A DNA stretch of 64,000 nucleotides from Cryptomeria japonica (GCF_030272615.1 NC_081410.1:287557957-287621956), one strand, 5' to 3'. Positions 46,402-57,951 are shown, counted from the stretch's first letter. Program-made: numbers and translations. The notes: generated by a model not told the origin, from the letters alone.

Positions 46402-46970
46402 ATGGTATTCCATGCTTTAAAGGAAGATGAACCAGAACCAGCTATCATGAATGAAGAAAAGGCCCTGGAAGCAAAAGTTGAAGATAAGGATGAATGGGTA
46501 ATTGATAGTGGATTCTCACATCATATGACTGGAGATAAAAGGAAATTGCTATCCTTGCAAGAATACAATGGTGGTCAAGTCAGATTAGGAGATGACAAAG
46601 AATGTATGATCAAAGGTAGAGGTACTATTTCTCTGGATGGTAAGCATATACTAACAATGTCTATTGTGTAGAAGGTTTAAAGCATACTCTTTTGAGTGTT
46701 GGTCAATTGGTAGACAAGGGTTTCCAACTTTAATTTAAAGATAGAAAATACAAAATTATTAACATGGCTGGTTTGTAAATTTCAACTGGTATTCAGACTA
46801 GAGGTAATATATTTCACTTGAGCACTGGTAATAAGACATGTTTGATTGCTCATATTGATGAGAGTTGGTTATGGCATAAGAGTTTGTGTCATGTTAATTG
46901 TGATTGTATTGTTAAGATCAGTTCAACTAAGGCAGTTAGAGATATACCTAAGATTATAAAGCCTCATAGT
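46402..46970 (+). pseudogene. Copia-F protease and GAG-pre-integrase region
   Basis: 'WVIDSGFSHHMTGD' (46497-46536) holds the DSG of the aspartic protease. The frame breaks near 46650, then 'LLSVGQLVDKGF' and 'LWHKSLCHVN' (46870-46900) are the GAG-pre-integrase region. Element E interrupts after the KPHS codons at 46970. Confidence 0.87.
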
Positions 46971-47792
46971 TGTTGGCATATGGACACTCCAATGAGACAT
47001 TGTGTGTGATTGAAGGTTTTGTCATTGATGGCAACCTTGCAATCCTATGGCATCGGCAAGACATTATACCGGAAAAGCATTACTCAAACAAGATAGTGTA
47101 TCGGCATCAGCAAGATCAATCTACACCGGCACCAGCACAGAAGATGTACACCGGCACAGAAGGAAATATGTATACCGGCACTGAGGCCGACAGGATTTTT
47201 GATATGTAGTATTTTGTTTATTATTGTAAGCCGACTTGGCAAATTGTAAAATGACTCTTGTATATAAAAGAGCTCATTGTATTCATTTGTAGGATATGAA
47301 TAGGAAGCATAAAATAAATTATAAGGCAGACCTAATGTGCGAATTGTAGGTCAAGGGTATATGTAAAGAACAGAGCAAGAACCGGTACTGAATCTGGCAT
47401 TGAAGATGCTATTGTAAAGCAGTACAGATTATTGGATTTGCATAATCCTCATTGTAAGTTAGTGTGACTTCTTATTGAGCAGTGAGCTCTAGGCAGTTGG
47501 CCTTCCTGCATGTCCAGGCCCCTATTGCAAGTAATATTCCCTTATTGGCCAATAAGTGAATATTGTGGGTCACAAATCCCACCAAGGTTTTTCCCACACC
47601 GAGTTTCCTCGTTAAACATATTGTGTTATGGTGTGCTTTTCATGTGGATGTTTTTGATTCTGTTATTTACATTAATTCTTGCATACCAGTATACTGTTAC
47701 TTTATGTTCTGCATATTCAGTTTTAAGAAAATTTCATTACCGATCAGATACTGATTCACCCCCCCCTCTCAGTATCTATGGGAACCCTAAAA
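46971..47792 (+). repeat. 5' LTR of element E
   Basis: 822 bp, TGTTGG...; the end reads CTAAAA instead of CTAACA. TATA box TATATAAAAG at 47261-47270, conserved motif 'gagcagtgagctctaggcagt' at 47477-47497, C-rich tract before the end. Confidence 0.92.
47261..47270 (+). promoter_or_regulatory. TATA box in the element E 5' LTR
   Basis: TATATAAAAG, repeated in the 3' LTR at 52998-53007, in the same position as the TATA of element A. Confidence 0.65.
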
Positions 47793-47794
47793 AT

Positions 47795-47810
47795 TGGTAT
47801 CAGAGCTTGG
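47795..47810 (+). other. Primer-binding site of element E
   Basis: TGGTATCAGAGCTTGG, identical to the element A site and two bases after the LTR. Confidence 0.9.
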
Positions 47811-47863
47811 TCCTCTATTTTCAGAAGCCTAATAGCTTGAGGAAGATCTTGACATCGGTAAAG

Positions 47864-48900
47864 ATGGAAAATCTGATGAAGTAACTTGAAGGAGCTCTTA
47901 CTGACTATGATGCAGAGAAGTTAAAAAATATCAAATTAGAAGATGGTTTAAAAGCAGCTCAGGACATTATTCAGGCACTTGAAGAAAATCTTACTATTAC
48001 AAGAAATAAGAGAAGAGAACTTTGTGAAAATTGCAAAATGAGAATGATGAAAAGGAATCACTAAATGATATGATAAGCAAATTGAAACAAGAGCTCATGA
48101 CAACAAAAAATGAAATGCAGGATATGACTATGAGATTTTGCAAAGAGATTGAGGACAGAAAGAAGAATGAAGAAGAATTGACCAGAAGACTAAGTGATGC
48201 AGCAAATGAGAACACAAGACCTAGCTATGAAAATGACATGTTGAAGACAGATCTGGTGCATACTCAGAATGACTCAAATGAACTAATGAGACAAAAAGAA
48301 ATCTTGGAAAGGGAATTGGAAACTGCAAACCAACACAAAGAAAAATTCAAGAAAAGTTCAGAAGAACTTGGTACCTTATTGAAGAATCAAAAACCCAAAG
48401 GTGACACTTTTGAAATTGGATTTGAAGTTGGAGAAAGCTCCGGTACTGCAAATACCCAGGATCATAGCAAACCGGTAAGACCTTCTAATACTTACAAATT
48501 CAATGGAAAATGCTTTAACTGCAATAAATATGGTCATAGGGAAAATGAATGTAGATCTAGGAATTATCAAAATATCAATCCTCCCACCGGTCAATGCACC
48601 AAATGCAACAAAATTGGTCATAACTCTGAAAATTGTAGAATGAATGTAAGATGTTATGTTTGTGGAAGATTTGGTCATTTATCAAATAAATGCAGAACAC
48701 AAACCGGCATAGGTTATGAGAAAGCTATTCAGAAAAATAATGTAACTTGTTATGCATGTAACAAGATTGGTCATATTGCTAAATTTTGTAGAAGTAAAGG
48801 TACACCGGTAGATAACAGAAGTACTAGCTTGAAAGGTAAAGAAAAGGTTGAAGAGGTTAAGAATAATTTTCAAAGCAATGGATTAGAAAAGGTGATCTAA
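47864..48900 (+). pseudogene. Element E ORF1: coiled coil plus four CCHC zinc knuckles, nearly intact
   Basis: ATG at 47864. There is a TAA at 47882 (element A has CAA) and a 1-bp loss near 48028. From 48031 it is open to 48900. Residues about 1-140 of the open part are a long K/E/N/L-rich coiled coil. Four knuckles follow: CFNCNKYGHRENEC, CTKCNKIGHNSENC, CYVCGRFGHLSNKC and CYACNKIGHIAKFC (48515-48790), each C-x2-C-x4-H-x4-C. Four in a row is more than the one or two usual in Copia gag. Predicted to bind element RNA; inference from the knuckles. Confidence 0.8.
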
Positions 48901-49325
48901 AAATTGGGGATACTCCTCCACCGGTTGAAACAACAAATGCTTCACCGGCAGGACAATATGATGCTCCACCGGCAGGACAGAGCAATGATCTACTGGCAAG
49001 ATGTTCTTCATCAAATAGAAGAAAATTATCTTGAGGGTTTGGCAATCAAATGACACATATGCTATTATTCCCTCGGTTAGAGAAAAGAAGTTGAAAAACA
49101 TTCATTACCGGCAAATAAAGTTAAGCTAATACATTGCTGGCAAGCAATTAATGTGGTAGGTAGCAGAAAAGACTTTATAAAATAAGGTTTTTGGCTCCAT
49201 TTCATTTCACCGTGAATTCAAACTTTCAGAGAGAGCGAAGATTTCTGAGCTAAGGCATTCCGAGCAAAGAGGCAAAGCACTTCAGCAATTAATCCATCCA
49301 AAGGCAGAAAAAGGTATTTATCATC

Positions 49326-52300
49326 ATGACATCCTCCTCTACACTTGAATTCATAGCAAACCCTATAGTAGTCAAGGTTATAAAATGACCTAGGCCCGTG
49401 TTTCAGCTAGTTCACGAGGTAGCTAAGAAAGATGACAACACAGGTGCTTTTTCAAAAATTCCAAAAGGTGTTGTTTATGCAGAAGACCCTACAATGTATA
49501 TTCATTGCAACATAGAGGAATTAGGTGATGAAGAAATCAAAAACATGTATAAGTCTGTTATATGTGACAACTCCAGGAATGTGAAACCTGAACATAAAAT
49601 TGTTGAAACCCTAGGATTCACTGAAATCCTCTGCATTCCTGAATTTCCCAAGGAAGTGGTTAGGATAGTTTTAAGCAGGGTACATGGTTCATTCTTTTGG
49701 CTTGAATCAGTGCATAAAATTACAAAGGAAGCTGTGAAAGCAGTAATAGGGTTACCTTCCACTGGTAACAGACCTGACAAAACCAAGAAGGTCTCCAATG
49801 ACTTGGTAACAAACTTAACTGGTGCAACATCCGACAAGAGATCATTGAGGGTTAATGATGTGACCGATACAAATGTTAGATTTGTTAGCATGATTCTAGG
49901 TTACAAAGCAACTCATGCAAATAGGCTTAACTCAGTTTCCAGTTTATGCATAAAAAGTGCTTATGACATGGTTAAGGACAATGTAAAAATTGATATCTGT
50001 GAATGGTTAAAGGATGAGTTAATTGACAATTTAGAAAAAATCAAGAAGGATAAGAAAGGAACCTTTAGATTTGGAAATTTACTTGTATGCTTAATGCTAC
50101 ATATAACCAAACAGGCTCCTGGTATAGGCAACAAGTATTTTGGATTCGACATACCAGTAGGAAAACAATTGTCTGACTTATTCAACAACATGGGTGAAAA
50201 CAGAGAAAAGAATATCAATGAGGATTTTCAAGCACTAAAGGTCAGAATGAATAAAAGAATCAGACTATCATAGGAAATTGTCAACAAATACAAGGATGAT
50301 ATATGTTTTGTAATAAAAAAGGATGAGATCTAGATGAAAGCAGTCATCCCAAGGATAGTCTAGGTAACAGAGATGGGGCATGAAATAGATGACCACATAG
50401 TGGAAACTTATGCCAAAGCACTTCTGGAAGCCCCCAATGAACCAAAGGAAGAAGTATTTGGTAGTGCTGAGACCATCGAAAGTCAAATTCAATCTAAAAA
50501 AAGGGTAAAGAAAGTTGAGGCATTTGTGAGGAAAGGAACCAGACAAGCAAAAGCCATAAAGGAAGATGTATTAAAGAAAACCGGCATAATAGAAGATGAG
50601 TTGGCAGCCCAACAACCTGAAACTCATCTATCATCGGTAGATACTTCCTCAAAAGGAGATATGCCAGCAACTTTCAAAAGAGTTGTTAGGAAAAGAGACC
50701 CCTCACCGGTATCCACTCCTTCACCTAGAAGGACAAGATAGAAGCAACAAGCCATGAGATCTCTAGTCAAGAATGCCACACCTAAGAAAAAGCTAACCCC
50801 CAAAAAGAAGAAGAAGACAAACACTGACTTGGCCCCTCTTGACATATTACTGAATGAGATCACAGAGGAAGATAAATTGAAAAACATAGGGAAAATCTAT
50901 GACACCCTATCAGATGATGAGAAAGGACAAGTCGAGGAGAGTGTTATATTACACATGGACATGTATAAAAAGTTTTTGATGCAAGTCCTAAATGAAATTC
51001 CTGATGAATTATATAAAAGACTTGAGGCCAGAAGGCAAGGAATGGTTGAGTTGGATAAGAAAATTAAAATAGAAAAATTACTTGCAGTATACCCAGTCAA
51101 CTCACCTAAGGAAATTGATGATCTGATAGCACACCGGAAAATATCACTAATGGCAGGTAGAGTTACAGAAGTTTCAAAGGAAACAAAAGATGGTTGGGAT
51201 ACATTCTTGGTTGAAAAAGAAAAACAAGAAGAATATAGGAATCCCAAGCCCATTCTGGTATATCAAAAGGACAAAGGGAAAGGTAAAGTTGGTGGACCAC
51301 CAAGTATCAAGATTAGAGACAACTTACCCACACCTCCTTTAAATACTCCACCAGTAAAAACAACAACTGCAAAAGATCAACCGACAGTTGAGAGTATGGA
51401 CACAGAGGATAATAATCCTAATCCTAAAGTCCTAAATACTGTGAATGTTGATACTCAGAAAATCAACATAGTGGTAGATAAGGATACAACAGATAAATCA
51501 GAAAACAAAGAGCAACCAGCAACAGGAAACAAAGAGCAACCGGCAACAGATTCAGAGAAAAAGATGGAATCTGGAACACAAACAGAGAAACCAACAGAGC
51601 TAAAGGCTCTAGAACAAATGCCACCAGTAAGAAATGATGCAAGAAAACCAGTGCTTAACGAGATGGAAACTCAAATAGACCTACCAGAGGTCAATACTAG
51701 CATGGTCACTTCCACCGACACTCAGTTTGTTGGGTCACCATCAAATGTAATAGAGGTATTGCTCGAATCTATCAAGAAAATAACTGATTATAGCTCACAA
51801 GCTTATAAAGCGATAGATGATTCAATTCCAGTTTTGAAATCAATAGCTCCCAATTGTAATATAGCCAACAAAGATTCTTTAGGCCAGTTGGATACACTTT
51901 GTAAATATATTTCTGGAAATTTTGAGCAAACAAAGGTAGAAACTATAAAAGAAAATGTAGAAAAAGAGAAACAGAAATTCTTTGAGGAAGGAATAAAGAA
52001 GTGTAACAGGGAATTTGACACACTTCTACCGGAACTATGCAATTTATTGAAAGAGTACAAAACTCTGTACAAAGACACCTGTAAGATAAACTTTTTGACC
52101 ATAGATGTAGACAAAAAGATGAGCAAGGTACAGGAAGAGATCAATAAACTTGCTGATAATTTTGTTAATTCACCCGATACATTATCATTTTTTGAGGAAA
52201 AGATAACAAATTTTGAGGAAGAATTGCTCAAATTAGAAAGAGAGAAAGAGAAAATAATAAACAAGGCAAAATTCTTGAGATCTAAACTAAGTCCAAGATT

Positions 52301-52502
52301 GGACTATTTAGCATCTCTACGGAAGGAAATCTCAGAGGCACTAACTCAGGGAAGCAAAACATTGGCAGAGCACTTGTAGCATCTCACTGGTATAGTATAC
52401 AGAACTGAGATAGCAATAAAGGAGAGCAAGAAGTTTATGGATGGCATAAACTTAATTTTGGGAGATATTCTTCAGATAATAACCACCCAACTACAAGGTT
52501 GA
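49326..52502 (+). pseudogene. Element E ORF2: about 1,060-codon protein of unknown function
   Basis: ATG at 49326 (MTSSSTLEF). A TGA near 49386 is followed by 291 open codons (49398-50273): the globular N-terminal domain with 'HKITKEAVKAVIGLPSTG' and 'FRFGNLLVCLMLHITK'. Stops at 50271, 50331 and 50362 separate a short middle (50373-50740). A 541-codon open stretch (50754-52379) has a basic start 'TPKKKLTPKKKKK', an 'IYDTLSDDEKGQVEESV' helical module, threonine/glutamate-rich linkers and a coiled-coil C-terminus. After one TAG at 52377 it ends at 52502. A and E have the same architecture and length, so this was one protein. It might be an env-like or gag-accessory protein; no signal peptide or membrane segment is obvious. 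Confidence 0.77.
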
Positions 52503-52707
52503 GGTTATGAATTGGTACAACTACAAAATCTACTAACCTTTGTCATTGATGCCAAAGGGGGAGTAGTAGGATGAGAAAATTCAAAGCACAGGGATCACAT
52601 GCTCAGGGGGAGCTCTCACATTTTTGGTAACATTTTTGGTCTACACATTTTTGGATATCTTTTTGAAATTTCTCATGAGTGTTGCCATCAATGCCAAAGG
52701 GGGAGAT
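52503..52707 (+). other. Element E 3' untranslated region and polypurine tracts
   Basis: 'aaagggggag' at about 52554, 'caggggga' at about 52604 and the final AAAGGGGGAGAT at 52696-52707 next to the 3' LTR. Confidence 0.75.
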
Positions 52708-53530
52708 TGTTGGCATATGGACACTCTAATGAGAAATTGTGTGTGATTGAAGGTTTTGTCATTGATGGCAACCTTGCAATCCTATGGCACCAGCAAGACA
52801 TTATACCGGCAAAGCATTACTCAAACAAGATAGTGCACCAGCATCAGCAAGATCAATCTACACCGGCACCGACATCAAAGATGTACATCGACATAGAAGG
52901 AAATATGTATACCGGCACTGAGGCCGATAGGATTTTTGATATGTAATATTTTGTTTATTATTGTAAGCTGACTTGGCAAATTGTAAAATGACTCTTGTAT
53001 ATAAAAGAGATCGTTGTAGTCATTTGTAGGATATGAATAGGAAGCATAAAATAAATTATAAGGCAGACCTAATGTGCGAATTATAGGTCAAGGGTATATG
53101 TAAAGAACAGAGCAAGAACTGGTACTGAATCTGGCATTGAAGATGCTATTGTAAAGAAGTACAGATTATTGGATTTGCATAATCCTCATTGTAAGTTAGT
53201 GTGACTTCTTATTGAGCAGTGAGCTCTAGGCAGTTGGCCTTCCTGCATGTGCAGGCCCCTATTGTAAGTAATATTCCCTTATTCGCCAATAAGTGAATAT
53301 TGTGGGTCACAAATCCCACCGAGGTTTTTCCCACACCGGGTTTCCTCGTTAAACATCTTGTGTTATGGTGTTCTTTTCATGTGGATGTTTTTGATTCTGT
53401 TATTTACATTAATTCTTGCATACCGGTATATTGTTACTTTATGTTCTGCATATTCAGTTTTAAGAAAATTTCATTACCGGTCAGATACTGATTCACCCCC
53501 CCCCTCTCAGTATCTGTGGGAACCCTAACA
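52708..53530 (+). repeat. 3' LTR of element E
   Basis: 823 bp, TGTTGG...CTAACA, nearly identical to the 5' LTR, with scattered substitutions and no large gaps. Confidence 0.92.
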
Positions 53531-54400
53531 ATAATCCAATATGTAAGGAATGTCAATTGGGAAAGCAAGTTAGAACTTATTTTAAGAGAATACAAGATAA
53601 ATCTAATCATGTTCTTGATTTGATTCACATTTACTTATGTGGTCCTATAAGGACTAGAAGCTTTCAAGGTGATAGGTATTTCATGTTGTTTATTGATGAC
53701 TATTCTAGGATGATGTGGGTGACTTTTCTTAAGGAGAAGTCTGAAGCCTTTGAGAAATTCAAGATCTTTAAAGCAAAGGTTGAAACAAAAACTGGATTGA
53801 AAATCAAATGTCTAAGATCATATCAAGGTGGTGAGTTCACTTCTCATGAATTTAATAGTTATTATGAGACAAATGGAATTAGGAGACAATTGTCTACACC
53901 TCAGACTCCTCAGCAGAATGGAGTAGTGGAAAGAAAGAGCAGAACCATCTTGGATGCAGAAAGATCTATGATGATGGAAGCCAAATTGCATCACATATAC
54001 TGGAGAGAAGTATTGAGTACAACAGTGTAAACATTCAACAGAGTTCACATCAAAGCTGAAACTGGTAAGACTCCTTATGAATTATGGTTTGGACATACAC
54101 CTACTATTAAATATTTCAAAATTTTTGGAAGTAAATGCTATATCAAAAGAGATGATTCAATTGGAAAGTTTGATCCTAGATATGATGAAGAGATATTTCT
54201 TGGTTATTCAATTCAAAGAAAAGCATATAGATGTTATAACAAAATATTACAGAAAATTGTGGAGAGTGCTAATGTGAAAGTGGATGAGCAATATAGAAAT
54301 CAATCTATATCATATGACAGGGAACCAATAGTGGAAATGGTCATAATTGAACCGGAAATGCCTCAACCAGTACAAGAAAGTAAAAAAGTTACACCGGCAT
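53531..54400 (+). pseudogene. Copia-F integrase, broken
   Basis: 'NPICKECQLGKQV' (zinc-binding end) leads into 'LCGPIRTRSFQGDRYF', 'IDDYSRMMW', 'LRSYQGGEFTS' (second catalytic D replaced by Y) and 'NGVVERKSRT' with the glutamate. A TAA at 54028 interrupts. 'YELWFGHTP', 'FGSKCYIKRDD' and 'FLGYS' complete the Copia core; the frame after the stop stays readable to about 54400. It once inserted the cDNA. Confidence 0.88.
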
Positions 54401-55358
54401 AATCAACAAATTCAACTGTGACTGATGATTAGAGCAGTGAACTTGAAGTTTAGAAAACACCAAGGTATGTAAGGTTAAATCACTGTGAAGATCAAATCAT
54501 TGGAGATAGGAATAGGGGAGTTATGACAAGAAGAAGACTAGCAAATGAAGAGGTATGTCTTATTTCTCTAATTGAACCGATGTTTGTTATTGAAGCTTGT
54601 AAAGATAAACATTGGTTAAAGGCTATGGAAGATGAATTAGATCAGATAGAGAAGAATGAGACTTGGACTTTTTATCCCTGACCTGAAAATAAGAATGTTA
54701 TTAAAACTAACTAAATGAGGATGGTCAATTTATAAGAAATAAGGCTAGATTGGTTTGTAAAGGATATTCTCAAATGGAAAGAATTGATTATAGTGAGACA
54801 TTTACACCTATAGCCAGAATTGAAGCTGTTAGACTATTTCTTGCCCATGCAGCTTATAAGAACTATAAGGTTTATCAAATGGATGTTAAATGTGAATTTT
54901 TAAATGGTGAACTTGAGGAAGAAGTATACATTGAGAAACCTGATGTATTTTCACTGACAGATGATAAAGATATGGTTTGCAAATTGAAGAAATCTTTATA
55001 TGGATTGAAACAAGCTCCTAGAGCTTGGTATGCAAGGTTGGATAAATATCTTTTGAAGCTTGGTTTTACTAAAGGCAATGCTGATAGTAATTTATATTAT
55101 AAAATTACTGATGATGATATTTTAATTATTAAAGTATTTGTTGATGATATCATTTTTGGAGGAGAAGATAAATTGTGTATGGAATTTGGTAACAACATGA
55201 GGAATGAATTTGAAATGTCCATGATTGGTGAGATGAAATTTTTCTTAGGTTTGTAGATTACTCAAACTAACAAAGGCATTTTTATCTGTGAAACTAAGTA
55301 TCTGAGGGAATTATTGAAGAAGTTTGGTATGGATAATTCCAAACCGATAAGTACTCCT
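54401..55358 (+). pseudogene. Copia-F reverse transcriptase, broken
   Basis: The linker and 'HWLKAMEDELDQIEKNETW' region (54610-54670) precedes 54750-55256, open for 168 codons, with '[22 protein letters not shown]', '[18 protein letters not shown]' and the catalytic 'FVDD' (55138-55149). A TAG at 55254 then breaks it. RT resumes to 'DNSKPISTP' and is cut at 55358 by an insertion, continuing at 56875. Confidence 0.9.
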
Positions 55359-56868
55359 TGATGAGGCTAGGATGTGTTATTTATTTTACCCTTAATTTTC
55401 CATTATTTGTCATTCCTATGGTATTCATGTCATTTGTGTCACCATTTGGTAAGGAGAAAAAGAGGGAATTCAATAAATATGAAAGAAAAGTCAAAACCAA
55501 AATTATGAACGAAAACTGTGGTTATTTGCTGACTAAATTGTTTGATTGCCATAACAGAGGATCTATAGGTGGATAGGTACTTGGAAGAAAGGATTGCTCA
55601 GTGCATGGACCATGTGAATGAGAGAACGACATGGAGGTGATGTATTTTTGACTGATGGTTTTGGCATAATCTTGGAAAAGCCTAGACTTGTTGAGGCTGT
55701 TATATTAATTTGATTCAGTGGCCTGCAGACCTAGACTTGTTGAGGTTGTTATATTGTTTTTATTCGGTGTCCTGCAGCCCTAGACTAGTTGATGGTTATC
55801 ATTTTTTTTGTATAAAATAAGTTTCATGGTTACAAACTCATAATCAGTTAGAGACAATATTAGTAAGCAGTGTTATATAAATATGTATGGGATTGTTCAA
55901 GAAGGTAACTGGATAATATATGAAAAACATTGCTATTCCAATTATTCTTTGATTGTGAATGCATGGTTTGAGGTAACAAACATTTATAGTTTCAACACTT
56001 TGTGACCGAGAAGGAGGGCCCCCTTTCTCACGTTATTAGGTGACTTCTTCATAAGTGTGGAGTGACTAATTTTATGTTTCGTTCATATGATTTATGTTTA
56101 TTGTTTATAATAATAACAATGTGGTTCCGTAAATAGTTTAGTTTAGATTCAACCTAGTATCATTTGAAGGAATTGTGAGTTTGCAAAACATTTAATAATC
56201 CATACAACAAAACATCTTTTTGTTTGATTTGTAATATCATTTCTACATTCACAAGTCTAATCGGAAATTGCAGGATAAGGAAAATACCTCAGCTCAGAAA
56301 CCAAGTTATACCCATTCAAACTTATGTTTGATCTGATTGAATGAGTTGTAATTTAGAATTCTAATATTTAGACAAATACATGTTTAAATCAATAGGCTAT
56401 GATTCATAACTTTGGTATTCTCACACGTTGTTCCACTTCCTGTCACTTCCATGACAGGAAGCAGAACCATTCTGTCTTCACTCTTAAATTTCTCAGTAAA
56501 AATAATTTGGAGGATAGTAGTTTTATTATTAGTAATAAATGAAGTGAATGATCTAAAATGGTATTCATAAAGGAGGTGTTTAATTAGAGAGACTTGATTG
56601 AAAGTGTGTGATTTAAGTTTAAATATTTAAGTGTGAGATTTAATTTGTTGGTTTAAGTGTACGAGCCTTAAATTTGTTCTTAAAATAAGTGTGTAAATTA
56701 GAAATGCATTCATAATGACTTAACATACTATCTTCATACCTTTCAAAAATAGCCATTATACCTCTCATCAGCTTACGAATCCTGGATTGACACTTTAAGG
56801 TACAACTGAGGATATCCGCATAAGTTCCAAGTCAATTCAAGAGAAATTAGACCGTAGTTTTATCCTAC
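55359..56868. mobile_element. Unclassified 1.5-kb insertion in Copia-F RT
   Basis: ACTCCT is duplicated at 55353-55358 and 56869-56874, and the RT codons join across. The ends (TGATGAGGCTAGGATG and TTTTATCCTAC) share only TAGGAT in inverted orientation, so no clear terminal inverted repeat. Inside are a 49-bp tandem repeat (55681-55800), an exon-like open stretch at 55571-55636 ('VDRYLEERIAQCMDHVNERTTW') followed by GTGATG, and a perfect 10-bp hairpin (56436-56445 with 56452-56461). It could be a non-autonomous DNA transposon that captured a gene fragment. Confidence 0.6.
55681..55800. repeat. 49-bp tandem repeat, about 2.4 copies
   Basis: Units start at 55681, 55730 and 55779 with 'cctagact.gttga'; the third is partial. 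Confidence 0.8.
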
Positions 56869-56874
56869 ACTCCT

Positions 56875-57606
56875 ATGGTGACAAGTGAGAAATTATCTAT
56901 CAAGGATACTTCTACACCGGTAAATCTGACAAGATATAAGTCTATGATTGGTGGCTTTCAATATTTAACTCAGTCTAGACTGGATATTATGAATACAGTA
57001 AGTATTGTTTCTAGATATCAAAGTAATCCTTAAAAAAATCATGAATGTGAAGTAAAGAGGATATTCTAGTATTTGCAGGGAACAACAGAATATGGCTTAT
57101 GGTATTCTAGAGATGATGATTTCACTTTATGTGCATATACTGACTCAGATTGGGGAGGAGATATTGATGACATGAAGAGCACTTCTGATGGAGCTTTCTT
57201 CCTTGGAAAGAAACGGGTGTCATGGATCAGCAAAAAAATGTCATGCATTTCTTTATCTACTACAAAAGCTTAGTATGTTGCAGCAATAACTAGTTGCACT
57301 CAAGTCTTGTGGATGAAGCAAATGTTGAAGGATATCAAGGTAAATTGTAGTAAACCGGTAATTATCTACTGTGATAACTCTATAGCTATTGACATATCTA
57401 AGAATCTAGTATTTCACTCTAAGACTAAGTATATATAAATAAAGTATAACTTTCTGAAGGACAAGGTAGAAGGAAAGGAAGTCAAATTGGTTTATGTGAA
57501 CACTAAAGAACAGATTGCAGATATATTCACTAAACCACTATCTAAGGAATATTTTGAGTATTTGAGAGATAGGTTAGGGGTTTCTGCCCCTCCAACAAAG
57601 ACTTGA
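56875..57606 (+). pseudogene. Copia-F RT end and RNase H, broken
   Basis: 'MVTSEKLSIK' and 'SMIGGFQYLTQSR' finish the RT connection. RNase H follows: 'YTDSDWGGD' (catalytic D), 'FFLGKKRVSWISKKM', 'LSTTKA' (the usual E of TTEAEY is K), 'VIIYCDNSIAI' and 'QIADIFTKPLS'. TAA or TAG stops occur near 57031, 57069, 57271 and 57435. It ends TGA at 57604-57606. Confidence 0.88.
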
Positions 57607-57951
57607 TTGATGCAGTTTGTCATCAGTCTGACATGCATTATTAGAGATACTATTCATTCCGGCACTGATGAGTGGTGCTACTACTCAAGGGGAGTAGTCA
57701 ACTTTGAGATTCAGGGAATTACATTATTGCTTTGATATTTGTGTTAGAATTCTAGCATTAATGTCAAAGGGGGAGAGATAGTGATGTGAAAAATAGTTTC
57801 AGAACTGTACAGATATATCATTCACAGGGGGAGAGTTATTGATATTCAAGAGATTGTTGGTTGTCTTCCACAGGGGGAGACTTGTTTGACATTTTTTTTG
57901 GTACTTAGATGTTTTTCATCTAGTGTTACTATCAATGCCAAAGGGGGAGAT
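57607..57951 (+). other. Copia-F 3' untranslated region with four polypurine tracts
   Basis: Purine tracts with the core GGGGGAGA at about 57767, 57829, 57872 and 57943. The last, AAAGGGGGAGAT (57940-57951), adjoins the LTR and is identical to the element A and E tract including the leading 'atcaatgcc'. Repeated tracts are a Sirevirus feature. Confidence 0.8.

Larger units (their letters stand above)
46971..53530 (+). mobile_element. Element E: pol-less LTR retrotransposon, sister of element A
   Basis: LTRs 46971-47792 and 52708-53530, initiator-Met primer site, ORF1, ORF2 and polypurine tract. Target duplication atagt (46966-46970) and ataat (53531-53535), one mismatch. The interrupted Copia-F integrase codons (KPHS | NPICKEC) join across it. 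E is the best preserved family member, with a 289-codon ORF1 remainder and ORF2 frames of 291 and 541 codons. No reverse transcriptase, integrase or protease. Confidence 0.92.

Noticed and set aside
46818-47209. Open frames running from Copia-F into element E
   Set aside because: They cross the E insertion junction at 46971.
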